Translations under genes and position numbers: made by a program
Assembly: GCF_036850765.1 (NCBI RefSeq)
Contig: NC_089495.1
Location: 118,381,033-118,445,032, forward strand
DNA: 64,000 nt
Source of the DNA: Saccopteryx bilineata
Lineage: Eukaryota > Chordata > Mammalia > Chiroptera > Emballonuridae
Direction of reading: 5' to 3'
Part shown: positions 1 to 36,480 of the stretch, in pieces
Numbering within the stretch: position 1 is the stretch's first letter
Layout of the letters: each line of letters starts with the position of its first letter
The notes under the pieces: model-generated
Told to the model about the DNA's origin: nothing
Databases searched by the model: none
What the model saw: only the letters and a program-made list of their open reading frames with translations

Positions 1-112
1 AAGGCAAAGATATAATTTGCAGACAGGCTTTCAAATTTCTCCACAGAAGTTGATTGTTAAATGGTTTTTAATTCAGATACCAGAACTTTAAAGTCTTTCA
101 ACATAAAAGCTT

Positions 113-118
113 TTTATT
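113..118 (-). terminator. SUPT20H: Candidate poly(A) signal AATAAA for a short SUPT20H isoform
   Basis: The plus strand reads TTTATT, so the minus strand carries AATAAA, 77 bases beyond the stop codon at 195-197. This is a normal position for a poly(A) signal of a terminal exon that reads through the splice donor at 249-250. Use of the signal is inferred from sequence only. Confidence 0.5.
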
Positions 119-194
119 AAGAAAAAAAAGCTTTTTTGATATACATAAAATAAGGAAGTTAAATGTCTTTAATAACAGCATAAAAATGACATTT

Positions 195-25882
<25,688 letters not shown>

Positions 25883-25885
<3 letters not shown>

Positions 25886-25969
25886 TGTATAAAGTAGGGG
25901 TCCAAAAAAACCTTAACTGCACTGATAAAGTAGGCTAAAAACCATGTCTTTAGTATCAATTTTACAGCA
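25883..25969 (-). CDS. SUPT20H: SUPT20H exon 2: 5' UTR plus start codon
   Basis: The acceptor (pyrimidine tract then cag) precedes 25969, and the donor gtaagc follows 25883. The last three exon bases (25,885-25,883) are ATG, read directly into QQALEL of exon 3. All other exon bases are 5' UTR. A short upstream ORF lies inside it (25,913-25,945). Confidence 0.88.
25913..25945 (-). promoter_or_regulatory. Upstream ORF of 10 codons in the SUPT20H 5' UTR
   Basis: In exon 2 an ATG followed by G at +4 opens MVFSLLYQCS and stops with TAA 27 bases before the SUPT20H start codon. It ends before the main start, so it could lower translation by the usual leaky-scanning and reinitiation route. Regulation is inferred. 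Confidence 0.45.
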
Positions 25970-26479
25970 CTGTAAAAACAGAAACAAAAAACACATATTA
26001 ACATAAAATTATCAAGAGAAATGAGGTGATATAGTAATTAATAAGAAAAATTATTTGAGGCATATGTTTTTCTAACAGACTTTTTAATAATTAGCAACAA
26101 TAAAATTCATGCACCACGATCTATCCATTAATTGTTGAAAAGTACTGTTTCATTAACTGGGCAAAACACAGTTTGCAAGTTACAATTACTTTCTTCAAAA
26201 ACCAGAGAGAAAAGAACAAGTTCATTAATGTCTTTGATGACCACTGTTGTTGCTCCCATAGTTCTGAAGGATTACTATAACCACCTGCCGACTGGCCTTG
26301 GCCACTGTATAGTTCACTTTAAAATCATACCTTTCATCATACCTGCCAGTTACTCTTCTAATGCTACTCCCCCAAATGCCCTAGGCTCCATTTTCCAGAT
26401 GCAGCTCCAAGTCCCTCTAGTCCTTCTCCTCCTCAAACTGGATACATAGCTGAAGAACCTCATCCTCTAACACAAGAGT

Positions 26480-26645
26480 TCTGGGCCAGGCTGCAAAACA
26501 GTCATCTCGGGAGCATTAAAAAGTGGGATACCCGTGTACCACCCCCCTGTGATTCTCACTAAGTGGTCTGGAGTAGAGTCCAAGGATCAGCATTTCTGGA
26601 ACTCCCCAGGTGGTTCTAAGGTACTGCCAGTGAGGAAGTCCACTG
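26480..26645. mobile_element. MER5/Charlie-like remnant
   Basis: ACTCCCCAGGTGGTTCTAAG and AAGGATCAGCATTTCTGGAA are reminiscent of old hAT-Charlie repeats. Low divergence resolution by eye, so the family call is tentative. Confidence 0.4.
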
Positions 26646-26726
26646 CTGTATCCTCTCTGCCTCCCACCAAGCCGGTGTATGTTGGCTCTAAGAGTGATGC
26701 TAAACAAGGCCCGTTTTTAACTGAAT

Positions 26727-27060
26727 CTTTTTTTTTTTTTTTTTTACAGAGACAGAGAGAGACAGTCAGAGAGAGGGATAGATAGGGACAGACAGACAGG
26801 TACAGAGACAGATGAGAAACATCAATCATCAGTTTTTCGTTGCGACACCTTAGTTGTTCATTGATTGCTTTCTCATATGTGCCTTGACCGTGGGCCTTCA
26901 GCAGACTGAGTAACCCCTTGCTGGAGTCAGCGACCTTGGGTCTAAGCTGGTGAGCTTTGCTCAAACCAGATGAGCCCACGCTCAAGCTGGTTGACTTCGG
27001 GGTCTCGAACCTGGGTCCTCTGCATCCCAGTCCGACGCTCTATCCACCACTTGGTCAGGC
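26727..27060 (-). mobile_element. tRNA-derived SINE (family C)
   Basis: Minus-strand copy with head GCCTGACCAAGTGGTGGATA, GGTTCGAGACCC B-box-like motif, repeated AGCTTGAGC modules and an A-tail shown as poly(T) at 26,728-26,746. Duplication TTAACTGAAT on both sides (26,717-26,726 and 27,061-27,070). Confidence 0.93.
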
Positions 27061-27211
27061 TTAACTGAATTCTTGACCTAACTCCTCATATCTGTGTATG
27101 TTTATGCAGGTAAGCTAAAACCATACCCTCAAGTGAGAGAAAACAGTATTTTCCACGTAAAATTCTTTTGGTTTTGGTCAACCCAAAGTTTAGGTTTTGC
27201 CATTGAGGTTT

Positions 27212-27273
27212 ATTTAAAAAAAAAAAAGGAGGGAGGGGGAAGAGAAGGAGGAAGAAAACAGGAGGGGGGAAAC
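27212..27273 (+). repeat. Polypurine tract
   Basis: About 60 bases of A and G with few interruptions (A-rich, then GGAGGGAGGGGGAAGAGAAG and a G6 run) in intron 1 of SUPT20H. Such tracts can form triplex DNA; that is inference. Confidence 0.75.
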
Positions 27274-27949
27274 CCAAACCAGAAATAATCATAAAGAAAA
27301 AAAAAGGCCACAGACATTAACCCTAATCTTCAAGAGCTCATAGAAGATTTAATATAAATTCAAGTTAAGGTGAAAATTTTTTGAACAGTGAATCTAGAGA
27401 TGAAGACATTACACACAGGAAAACTGTGATGGCTTTAAAATTAGATCTTTAATCGCTTGTCTGCCCTCCCGCTAAGATCAAATATAAAATTAGGTCTATT
27501 TTCACTAAATTTGGGAAATGGACGTAAGGAAGGCTTATTGTATTTAAATTAACTTATTTAAGTATTGCAGACAGAGACCAGTTACTATCAACGTACAAGC
27601 AGACATTCTTACTGTCAGGTTCAACTACAAGTCTGTGACAGAACCACCGTAATTACCGTCTTGACAGATAAGGCATTCAGAATCAGTGGCTTTCTCAAGA
27701 TCACACTAAACTGGAACTCAGATCTCTTTCAATTTATCTTTTTTTTGGACCTATATAAATTTTCCATCTTAGATTAGAAATCGTACAACCTTTCAGACCA
27801 ATCCATCCAGGGCCCGCTTCCAAGACTTCAAAGCATTTTAAAGACCTGATTCTGCTCGTTAACACAATTTTCCTTGATTTTGACCGGACATCGTGGTTCC
27901 CGACAACCGTATTCAACCAAACTTGGGAAAACCTGGCTAACCGCTCCCC

Positions 27950-28690
27950 ATCTCACGAGTCTTTCGGGGACTCCCCCCGGCCCCCGAAGGTTTCGGAGGC
28001 GGCTTCCAGGGGCCGCTCTTCGCCACGTTCGTTTCCGAACCGCTGGCAACCTACACAATCCTAACGTCGCCACCGTTCCGGCGGACCTCTCCGAGCGATC
28101 CGGGCGTCTTCCACCTGCCCGGGCGTTCGTCCCAACTTGGCTCGGCCCAGAGTTTTTATTCTACAAGGACCCCAGGACGCCCGCCCCCAGGAGCCGCTCC
28201 GCGGGACGCCCGCACGCTTACGATACCTGCAACTGGGGCCCAAAGTCAAAAACTACAACGACAAGCGCGCCTGGCAGCACCGCGAGAGGCGACGGAAATG
28301 ACGGCGCGACAGAAGAGCGCGCGCCTCCGGGGCCGCAGCCGTCCTCCTGGCGGCTGCGCACAGCGCGCAAGCCACCCGGAAGCCGCCGCTCACGTATGAC
28401 AGCCCGCCCCGCCCACCTGTGCCAGCCTCTGCCGCCACCGCGCGGGGATTCCAGACGAAGCCGTAGGCCAGCCCCGCCCTCACTCCACACACCTTCCAGC
28501 TGGCGGGGTGCCGCAGCCAATGGGGTGTGTGTGCCCGCGACCGCACTTCTGTCGGGCGTGCTGGGCGGGTCATCCGGTGGCGCAGCCGGAGGAGGCGGAG
28601 CTGGGAGGACACTGCGCAATTGGGAGGCCTGGGCGCCAGGGGGCGCGGCGGTGGGGCTGGTCTCCAGGCCCCTGAGGCGGGTTGGGATGC
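27950..28690. promoter_or_regulatory. SUPT20H: CpG-island promoter of SUPT20H
   Basis: GC-rich stretch dense in CpG amid AT-rich surroundings, at the expected 5' end of SUPT20H. Visible sites include an ETS-type CCGGAAG (28,376-28,382), a GC-box cluster of the CCCGCCCCGCCC type (about 28,403-28,415) and a CCAAT box (28,517-28,521). No TATA box was seen. This fits a housekeeping-type promoter. Transcription in the other direction is possible, but no plus-strand gene was recognised. Confidence 0.85.
28227..28330 (-). other. SUPT20H: Probable noncoding exon 1 of SUPT20H
   Basis: A CAG|gtatcg donor lies on the minus strand at 28,225-28,226 inside the CpG island, upstream of the exon 2 acceptor. 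The 5' boundary is only a guess because there is no TATA box. Other donors inside the island are possible, so the exact exon is uncertain. Confidence 0.35.
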
Positions 28691-28777
28691 TCCACTTTGT
28701 GCAGGGATGGTACCTTGTTGAATTACTGGACTGAAGGGAGCTTGAACTAGCTTTCCTGTTGTCCAGCCCATCTAAGG

Positions 28778-29128
28778 CAGTGGTCCCCAACCTTTTTTGG
28801 GCCACGGACTGGTTTAATGTCAGGAAATATTTTCACGGACCGGCCTTTAGGGTGGGACGGATAAATGCACAAAATAAAATTATGCGACCGGAGTAAAAAC
28901 TGGGGTATTTTAAAATATAATTGTCGAACTTACGAGACAAACGTCAAGAGTGAGTCTTAGATGGATATAACAGGGAATCTGGTCATTAAAAAAAATAAAA
29001 TAAAACATCGTTCAGACTTAAATATAAATAAAACAGAAATAATGTAAGTTATTTATTCTTTATCTGCAGACCGGTACCAAATGGCCCACAAACTGGTACC
29101 AGTCCGCGGCTCAAGGCTTAGACCACTG
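28778..29128. mobile_element. Nonautonomous hAT-type element, 351 bp, next to the promoter
   Basis: It begins CAGTGGTCCCCAACC and ends GGCTTAGACCACTG, with identical 8-bp duplications ATCTAAGG at 28,770-28,777 and 29,129-29,136. It carries no frame. The perfect duplication suggests a fairly recent insertion. Confidence 0.88.
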
Positions 29129-29230
29129 ATCTAAGGGACCAGGAATGACAGAGTCCTGCGTTTCCTGGTCCAGGACATGCAGCCTTAGATGTTGTATCAA
29201 GTGCCGATAAATTTAATGTTGAAAAGATTA

Positions 29231-29630
29231 GGCCCTGGCTGGTTGGCTCAGGGGTAGAGCGTCGGCCTGGCGTGCGGGGCACCCGGGTTCAATTCCCGGC
29301 CAGGGCACATAGGAGAAGCGCCCATTTGCTTCTCCACCCTCCCTTCCTCTCTGTCTCTCTCTTCCCCTCCCACAGCCAAGGCTCCATTGGAGCAAAGATG
29401 GCCCGGGCGCTGGGGATGGCTCCTTGGCCTCTGCCTCAGGCGCTAGAGTGGCTCTGGTGGAGGCAGAGCGATGCCCTGGAGGGGCAGAGCATCGCCCCCT
29501 GGTGGGCAGAGTGTTGCCCCTGGTGGGTGTGCTGGGTGGATCCTGGTCGGGCGCATGTGGGAGTCTGTCTGACTCTCTCCCCGTTTCCAGCTTCAGAAAA
29601 ATACAAAAAAAAAAAAAAAAAAGAAAAGAA
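29231..29630 (+). mobile_element. Full-length tRNA-derived SINE (family A)
   Basis: Head GGCCCTGGCTGGTTGGCTCA, clear A box (TGGCTCAGGGGTAGAGCG) and B box (GGGTTCAATTCC), CT-rich block, GTGGATCCTGG module and an A-rich tail. Frames across it in both strands are not genes. Confidence 0.95.
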
Positions 29631-29646
29631 AAGATAAAATAACCCA

Positions 29647-30005
29647 GCCCTGGCAGGTTGGCTCAGTGGTAGAGCGTCTGCCGACCGTGTGGAAGTCCTG
29701 GGTTCAATTCCAGCCAGGGCACACAGGAGAAGTACCCCATCTGCTTCTCCACCCCTCCCCCTCTCCTTTCTCTCTGTCTCTCTCTTCCCCTCCTGCAGCC
29801 AAGGCTCCATTGGAGCAAAGTTGGCCCGGGTGCTGAGGATAGCTCCATGACCTCTGCTTCAGGCACTAGAATGGCTCCAGTTGCAATGAAGCAAAGCCCC
29901 AGATGGGCAGAGCATCGCCCCCTAGTGAGCATGCCGGGTGGTCAGGAGCATGAGGGAGTATGTCTCTCTGCTTTCCAGCTTCTCACTTCAGAAAAAAAAA
30001 AAAAG
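29647..30005 (+). mobile_element. tRNA-derived SINE (family A), inserted next to the tail of the previous copy
   Basis: It starts GCCCTGGCAGGTTGGCTCAG and ends in poly(A) followed by AGATAAA, also seen before it (29,633-29,639). It appears to have inserted in the A-rich end or target duplication of the SINE at 29,231-29,630. Confidence 0.93.
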
Positions 30006-30827
30006 ATAAACCTCGCTGAAGAAGACTCAAATTTGAAGTACCCACTGCCCAACATGTAATTGCCCATCAACCCTGTGGACATCTGTACATTTTATTTGGA
30101 AGGCCTGCAAATGAGATTGGTCCAATAATAAATACTCCTCAGAAAGAAGTTGGAGCAACACTGGAAATACATATACTTCTGTTATCACCCCTCAGCACAT
30201 ACTGCCACTGAGGTAGGTGATAATGGAAAACAAAGGAAATATTCTATTATAAGTAACAACATTTCTCACTGAATGACAGTAGACCTTTTAGCTGTATTGT
30301 TGAGAGAGAATAGATGTGTGTCACATAGGTATAATTACTCAGTTATCACTGTGTATTTGTGTAAGATTGATAGCTCATATTATAAGCTTTAAAATTTTAA
30401 ATGGTGTCATCAAGACTCCATGTTGTATTAACTACAGAGGCAGGAAACTTATGTCATAAATATTGCTATGATCTCTAATAATCAGGTACATGTTGGGTAA
30501 ATGCATTTAGGTTTAGACATCAAATTGTTGGATCATTTGCTATATTTCTAATGTGAAAGGTTAGGGGGAGTTGATAAATACTCTAAACGCATACTTGCCA
30601 TTGAAAATTTTCACTCATTGCTGAATTATTACTTGGCCTCTGAAAACCATTATCATCATTTGGCTTCCTTGGAGCCATAATTTACCTTATGGACAAGCAC
30701 TTTCCACCTAAGGGAAACCTGCACTTCATAGGATCAGAAATACTTGTTTCTTTCATGCTGATAGCTTCTTTCAACTTTTCAGAGGACTAATCATCTTATA
30801 TAAATACAAACCCAGTGAAATAACATG
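30006..30827. other. Intergenic, no recognised feature
   Basis: AT-rich unique-looking sequence without a coding frame or repeat that I recognise. Confidence 0.5.
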
Positions 30828-31131
30828 GGCCCTTGCTGATTGGCTTAGTGGATAGAGAGTCAACCTGGTGTCAGGACATCCTGGGTTCAATCCCCCGTCA
30901 GGGCACACAAGAGAAGCGACCATCTGCTTCTCTTATCTTCCCTCTCTCCTTTTGCTGTCTCTCTTCCCCTCTTACAGCCAGTGGCTCAATTGGTTTGAAT
31001 GTCAGACCTGGGCACTGAGGGTAGCTTGTTTGATTCAAGCATCAGCCCCAGATGGTGTTTGCCAGGTGAATCCCAGTCAGGATGCATATGGGAGCCTGTC
31101 TTTCTATTTCCACTCCTCCCACTTAAAAAAA
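30828..31131 (+). mobile_element. tRNA-derived SINE (family A, diverged)
   Basis: Head GGCCCTTGCTGATTGGCTTA. A 26-bp imperfect direct repeat flanks it (start TAAATACAAACCCAGTG at 30,802; second copy from about 31,132). Confidence 0.9.
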
Positions 31132-31164
31132 AAATACAAATCCAATAAAATAATGTGTTTTTTA

Positions 31165-31538
31165 ATTTTTATTTTTTGTATATTTCTGAAGTGAGAAGCG
31201 AAGAGGCAGAGAGACAGACTCCCTCATGTGCCTGACCAGGATCCACCCGGCATGCCCACCAGAGGGCGATGCTCTGCCCATCTGGGGCTTTGCTTCATTG
31301 CAACTGGAGCCATTCTAGTGCCTGAAGCAGAGGTCATGGAGCCATCCTCGGTGCCCAGGCCAACTTTGCTCCAATGGAGCCTTGGCTGTGGGAGGGGAAA
31401 AGAGAGACAGAGAGAAAGGGGAAGGGGAAGGGTGGAGAAGCAGATGGGCGCTTCTCCTGTGTGCCCTGGCTGGGAATCAAACTCAGGACTTCCATATGCC
31501 GGGCTGACGCTCTACCACTGAGCTAACCAGCTAGGGCC
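31165..31538 (-). mobile_element. tRNA-derived SINE (family A)
   Basis: Minus-strand copy with head GGCCCTAGCTGGTTAGCTCA. The A-tail faces left (T-rich 31,158-31,178). The flanks AATAATGTGTTTTTTA and AATAATATATTTTTA are its duplication and overlap the duplication of the preceding SINE. Confidence 0.92.
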
Positions 31539-31614
31539 AATAATATATTTTTATTAGAAGCATTTAGGTTACCACTTCAATTTTAATTCTATGACTTATA
31601 AATTACAGTAAGAA

Positions 31615-32485
31615 ACTGAAAAAATCAACAAACAACTTGAATAGATATTTCTCAAAAGATATACAAATGGCCATTAAGCATATGAAAAGATGTTCAACAT
31701 CACTAGTTACTAGGGAAATGCAAATAAAAACCACAATAAGATACCACTTCATATCCATTGGAATGGCTTTTATCAAGAAAACAGAAAATAACAAGTATTG
31801 GCAAGGATGTGAAGAAATCAGAATCCTTGGACACTGCTGCTGGGCATGTAAATGGGTGCAGCCACTGTGAAAAACAGTATGGTGCTCCCTTGGAAATTTC
31901 AACGTAGGATTCCATGAGATCTAGCCGTTCTACATCTAGGTATATTCACAAAAGAATTGAAAGGGAGACTTGAGCAGATATTTGTACATCAATGTTCATA
32001 GTAGCATTTTCCACAATAGCCAAAAGGTGGAAACAACCCAAGTGTCCATCAGCAGAGAAACGCATAAACAAAATGTGGTATAATACAAACAACAGATAGT
32101 ATTTTAGCCATAAAAAAATGGAAATTCTGATATATGCTACAGCATTCATGAACCTTGAAAGCATGCTAAGTGGAATAAGCTAAACACAAATGGCAATTAC
32201 TGTATGATTCCACTTCATGAGGTACCCAGAATGGTCAAATTCATAGAGACAGGAAGTACAACGGTCTTCCAGGGACCATGTATGGGGAGGGAGGAACGCG
32301 AAATTATTTTGGGTAAAGAATTTCTATTTTGGAAGATGAAAAAAATTCTGAAAATAGATAATCCTGATGGTTGTACAACATTTAAAATACACTTAATGCT
32401 GCTGAATTGTACATTGAAAATAGGTTAAAATCATGAATTTTATCTTATGTATATTTAATTATAATAAAAAATATTAAACCCAAAC
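31615..32485 (+). mobile_element. Older LINE-1 3' fragment
   Basis: Typical L1 ORF2 3' and 3'-UTR phrases: CAAATGGCCATTAAGCATAT, CACAATAGCCAAAAGGTGGA, ATGTGGTATAATACAAAC. Reading frames are broken. It ends in an A-rich tail near 32,485. Confidence 0.88.
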
Positions 32486-33878
32486 AACTTTCCCATCCTT
32501 TGTTTCAGTAGAGTTGATTTCAGATGGCAATCTGATCTCTCTTACCTCTTTCAATAGCCTTGAATAAAGCCTTTCTTACCTTTTTAACCTGTCTGGTTTT
32601 ACTTTCACAGTTTGTATTTCTGGCATTGTATTGTGTACGTACCATGCATTATATTTAACTACTTGAACACACATTTGCTTCTCTGTGGTATTTTAAGCCC
32701 CTTGAGGTTGGGAACCATGTTTTGTGCATACTTATCATCCAAAATGCATATCCTAGTATCTTTACAAATTAGGACCTCAAAAATGTTTGCTGAAAAACAT
32801 TAAAATTGTTTCTATTCTACAGGGAGAGTTTCCTGTACATAAGTGACATCTTGTGGCACCAAATGGAACATCAAGTACATCAAGTACTATTTTTCTTAAA
32901 TTGTTCTCTTTTAAAAAAAATATAGATCCTATATATTTTCTTTAAAGTTTATGTAAAATAAGCATTGTTGCAATCAGAGAGTAACAAGCTAATTGTATTA
33001 GTAGCGGAGGCTTTTGTAACTGTGGTGGAATCTACCTGGAACAATTCCTGGCTTGATCACCACAGGCCCTACCTGATTTGGAAACTCTCCATATTTTTAA
33101 GAGATTCCCTAAATCAGAATAATTTATTTCTTAGTAATTGGCATCAAGATGGTAGTTGAAACCAAGGGAAAGGAAATGTGTGTGTTAAGCTGTAAGGCAA
33201 GAGGATTTGCAAAGAACCCTGAGAAATGTCAGCTGTGTTGCTACTTGTCTTCAGGAAAAATTTTGGGCTTAAAAACAAAACAAAACTATAATTTACAGTG
33301 TTTTAATGAATATTCAATTCATTAAAATTATAAACTTTAAATTTAGATTTTTAAGCCCTCAAGCTCAATGCACTAATTTTATTATAAATGGAATCAGTTT
33401 TGTTCTAATGAAAGAGTTCCTTATTCTAATTCCTCAGGGGAGTCTTCAGTGCTGTGAAGTTAGAGAACTATAAAAGAGATTTCTAAATTACAGTGAATGA
33501 TTTTACAATTCTTTTTTTTAAGACTGAATTCTTTATTCAGAATGAAATATGATGAAAAATATGATGAAATGAAATATGTCTTACATGGTGGGACATAAAA
33601 AGGAATTATGTATACACATTATTAACCATACATGAAAAGAGAAAACCAATGCAAAATGTAGCAGATGATACATCTGTAACGCATTGTAAAGGCTGACCCA
33701 AACAACACTACTTCAGAAAGGCACCAGCACAATAGTGAGTATGTGAATACAAAGAAAATATTGTTTCCAGGTTGCAGAAAGTTTCCCAGAAACTGAAACA
33801 GCCCATCCATATCTGCACCCAGAATACTCTTAAAGAATAGTTTAACTGTGACAATATGGACTATAGAAAACAGTATAT
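32486..33878. other. Intergenic, no recognised feature
   Basis: No convincing gene or repeat was identified. The region is AT-rich with short random frames only. Confidence 0.45.
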
Positions 33879-33894
33879 TGTGTATAAACTTCTA

Positions 33895-34281
33895 TTTTTT
33901 TATTTTTTTATTTATTTTTTGTATTTTTTCTGAAATTGAAAACAGGGAGGCAGTCAGACAGACTCCCGCATGTGCCCGACTGGGATCCACCCAGCATGCC
34001 CACCAGGGGGCGATGCTCTGCCCATCTGGGGCGTTGCTCTATTGCAACCAGAGCCATTCTAGTGCCTGAGGCAGAGGCCATGGAGCCGTCCTCAGCGCCC
34101 AGGCCAACTTTGCTCCAATGGAGCCTTGGCTGCGGGAGGGGAAGAGAGAGACAGAGAGGAAGGAGAGGGGGAGGGGTGGAGAAGCAGATGGGCGCTTCTC
34201 CTCTGTGCCCTGGCCGGGAATCAAACCTAGGACTCCTGCACACCAGGCCGACACTCTACCACTGAGCCAACTGGCCAGGGC
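33895..34281 (-). mobile_element. tRNA-derived SINE (family A)
   Basis: Minus-strand full-length copy, head GCCCTGGCCAGTTGGCTCAG. It is bounded by TGTGTATAAAC at 33,879-33,889 and 34,282-34,292. Confidence 0.95.
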
Positions 34282-34292
34282 TGTGTATAAAC

Positions 34293-34339
34293 ATTTTAAA
34301 AAAAATTTTTTTAAATTATTTTTATTTATTTATTCATTG

Positions 34340-34370
<31 letters not shown>

Positions 34371-34494
34371 AGGAGGGAGGAGCAGGAAGCTTCAACTCCC
34401 ATATGTGCCTTGACCGGGAAAGCCCAGGGTTTTGAACCGTCAACCTCAGCATTCCAGGTCGACACTTTATCCACTGTGCCACCACAGGTCAGGC
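34293..34494 (-). mobile_element. tRNA-derived SINE (family B)
   Basis: Minus-strand copy, head GCCTGACCTGTGGTGGCACA, with a (GA)n tract at about 34,344-34,370. The same TGTGTATAAAC flanks it at 34,282-34,292 and 34,495-34,505. Confidence 0.94.
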
Positions 34495-34505
34495 TGTGTA
34501 TAAAC

Positions 34506-35665
34506 TTCTAATCCCCTCCTTATGTGCCTGAACATCCTGACCTTGTTCATGTTTGACTGCCAATATTTCATATATTCTCCATAGTCTGCTGTTAACATCC
34601 ACATGCTACTATGTGACCAAGTCATGGCCCTCACTGGGATACTGTGAGCCTGTAATATTGTTTCAAAATTAAAAGTGAGTCCATTTCACAAGGTGAACTC
34701 TCCCCTAGAAGCTCCAGTGACCAACCATCTTCCTTCTGGAGTCCACCTAACAACAGATACTGGAAGCTTTGTTGGTTAATGTTCAAACAAATTTTGTAAC
34801 TGCATTCATAGATTATTCAGCATCCTGATAGATGAAACCAGATCATTATAATGACCTGCATCAGGCTGAATTGCCCACATATCTCTCTGGTCTCTTTGCC
34901 ATATTCTACTCTCCAAATAGTTAATTACAAGCAGATTTTAGTCTATAGTTTTTTTGGTTTATTGTTTTATCTCATTTGTTTTCTGTCAAAGTTAAGCTGT
35001 TGCATTGCTTGCTGCTGTGCAAAATCAGGTTGCTTAGAAAACAGTTGTCTAGGTGTCTGGTGTTAGAACCTTGGTGTATGGGAGAACCAGTTTCTGTAGC
35101 ATAGTAATGTTTTCATTATAGAACACTTATGGTGCTGAGCAGAGCTCTTAATGAATGGCAAGCAAAGTAAAATGTTAGTATTCATTCCAGGGAATGTCTC
35201 TTCCCCCACCCCTTCTCAATTCCTCTCCTCTAGAGGAACAGCCACCATCTTTCACTGTGAGTCATCAAGTGCACCTTTAACTCTTAAATTATTCTCAGTG
35301 AGGACATCAAGGAGGAGTTTTATAGATTTGGTAGATCTAGTTCTCACTGGCTTGGGCTAAACCCAAGTTTCCTGTGGCCAGAACTGGTTTCAGGAGACTA
35401 TGCCTGACTTTCTCCCAAGGATGACCCTGATAAAGAAAGGAAGCAAAAGAAAAGAAAATGAAGCAGTAATAGAAAGCAGAATAATGTAGCAATCCCCAGT
35501 GGACAAATCTGACTTTCTTTCTTTCCTCCCTTCAGGGAGACTTATTGAAATAGTCTTGGTGAAATTGGGCCACTTGGTGAAATTGGATCACTCTGAACAT
35601 CTCAAGAGCTTGCTCTGATTGGCATGTTTGAATCTCTAATGCCTACTGAAATTTGAGTGCTTAAT
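34506..35665. other. Intergenic, no recognised feature
   Basis: No gene or named repeat was recognised in this stretch. Confidence 0.45.
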
Positions 35666-35667
35666 GT

Positions 35668-36480
35668 TTCTTCATTCAACAGCTATTTATTGAGAGCCTA
35701 TAACATACCAGGCATTGTTCTAAGTGCTGGGCATGTTAGCAGTGAACAAATAGACAAAAATTCCCTTCATAGAGATACACCTGGTGGGAGAAACAGACAA
35801 TACACAAATAAACAAGAAGAACATATAGTAACTTAACTTTGTTAGTGTCCTCAGGTAAAGATCACCAGGAGTACACTGTAGTTGAACAACTCGAGTTTAT
35901 TATTGCAGTGAGGGAGAACTGTCCCCATGGGGACCATGAGGAAGTCTGCTAAGAGGGCGTTAGAAAGACCCTATAATATCTATTACAGGTTTGGATGGAT
36001 AAATTTTAAAAGGGTCTAATAAAGTGGAGATTTGCTCTGGATTGGATATTGTTGGAAAACAGGGACAATTCTATAATTGAGAGTCATATGTGGTTGACAT
36101 TCTGTGAGATTGTTGATATCCAACAAGAGAACACCATGGCCTAGTTGTGAACATCAGCCCAATTTTCATAGGTCAGGGATTTTTGCTTTTCCAAATGATA
36201 ATAAGTTCCATGATGAAGAAAAATAAAACAGGGAAAGGGGATAGGGAATGCTGGATAGAGATGGACATAAGTGCTTTTGACTTTGAAAAGGATGGTCAAT
36301 GAAGGCCTCTATGAGTGAATAAGATCTGAAAATCACTGTGTGTGCAAATATCTGAAAGAGGTGAGAGAGCAAACACACACAAAATAAAAGGGTGCAAAAA
36401 TGAGTAGGAGGGGTATGGGGAAATCCTTGGCATATTCTAGGAACAGTAAGGAAACTGTGGGGCTAAAGGTTAGTTGACAA
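35668..36480 (+). mobile_element. Ancient L2-type LINE remnant, split by an LTR-like insert
   Basis: The left part (35,668-35,830) includes CAGCTATTTATTGAGAGCCT and CAGGCATTGTTCTAAGTGCT. The right part (36,190-36,480) resumes with AATAAAACAGGG and GGATGGTCAATGAAGGCCTC. The middle does not belong to this repeat. Confidence 0.6.
35832..36185 (-). mobile_element. Solo LTR-like sequence (old endogenous retrovirus or MaLR type)
   Basis: On the minus strand a body of about 0.3 kb leads to AATAAACTCGAG (near 35,892-35,903), a polyadenylation signal followed by a short R/U5-like segment. This layout fits an LTR. No viral genes are present. Ends are not precise and the family is not identified. Confidence 0.45.

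Noticed and set aside
27874..28734. Long open frame of 286 codons on the plus strand across the CpG island (and antisense frames 28218-28805, 28253-28771)
   Set aside because: GC-rich sequence has few stop codons. The product is low-complexity Arg/Pro/Gly/Ala with no recognisable domain, and the region is the SUPT20H promoter and first exon.
29231..29310. tRNA-like sequence with A and B boxes
   Set aside because: It is the head of a SINE. There is no complete cloverleaf and the copy continues into the SINE body, so it is not a tRNA gene. The same applies to the other SINE heads.
29272..29932. Overlapping frames of 70-124 codons on both strands
   Set aside because: They are read across two SINEs; the same peptides recur at every family A SINE (31,228, 33,936, 55,648).
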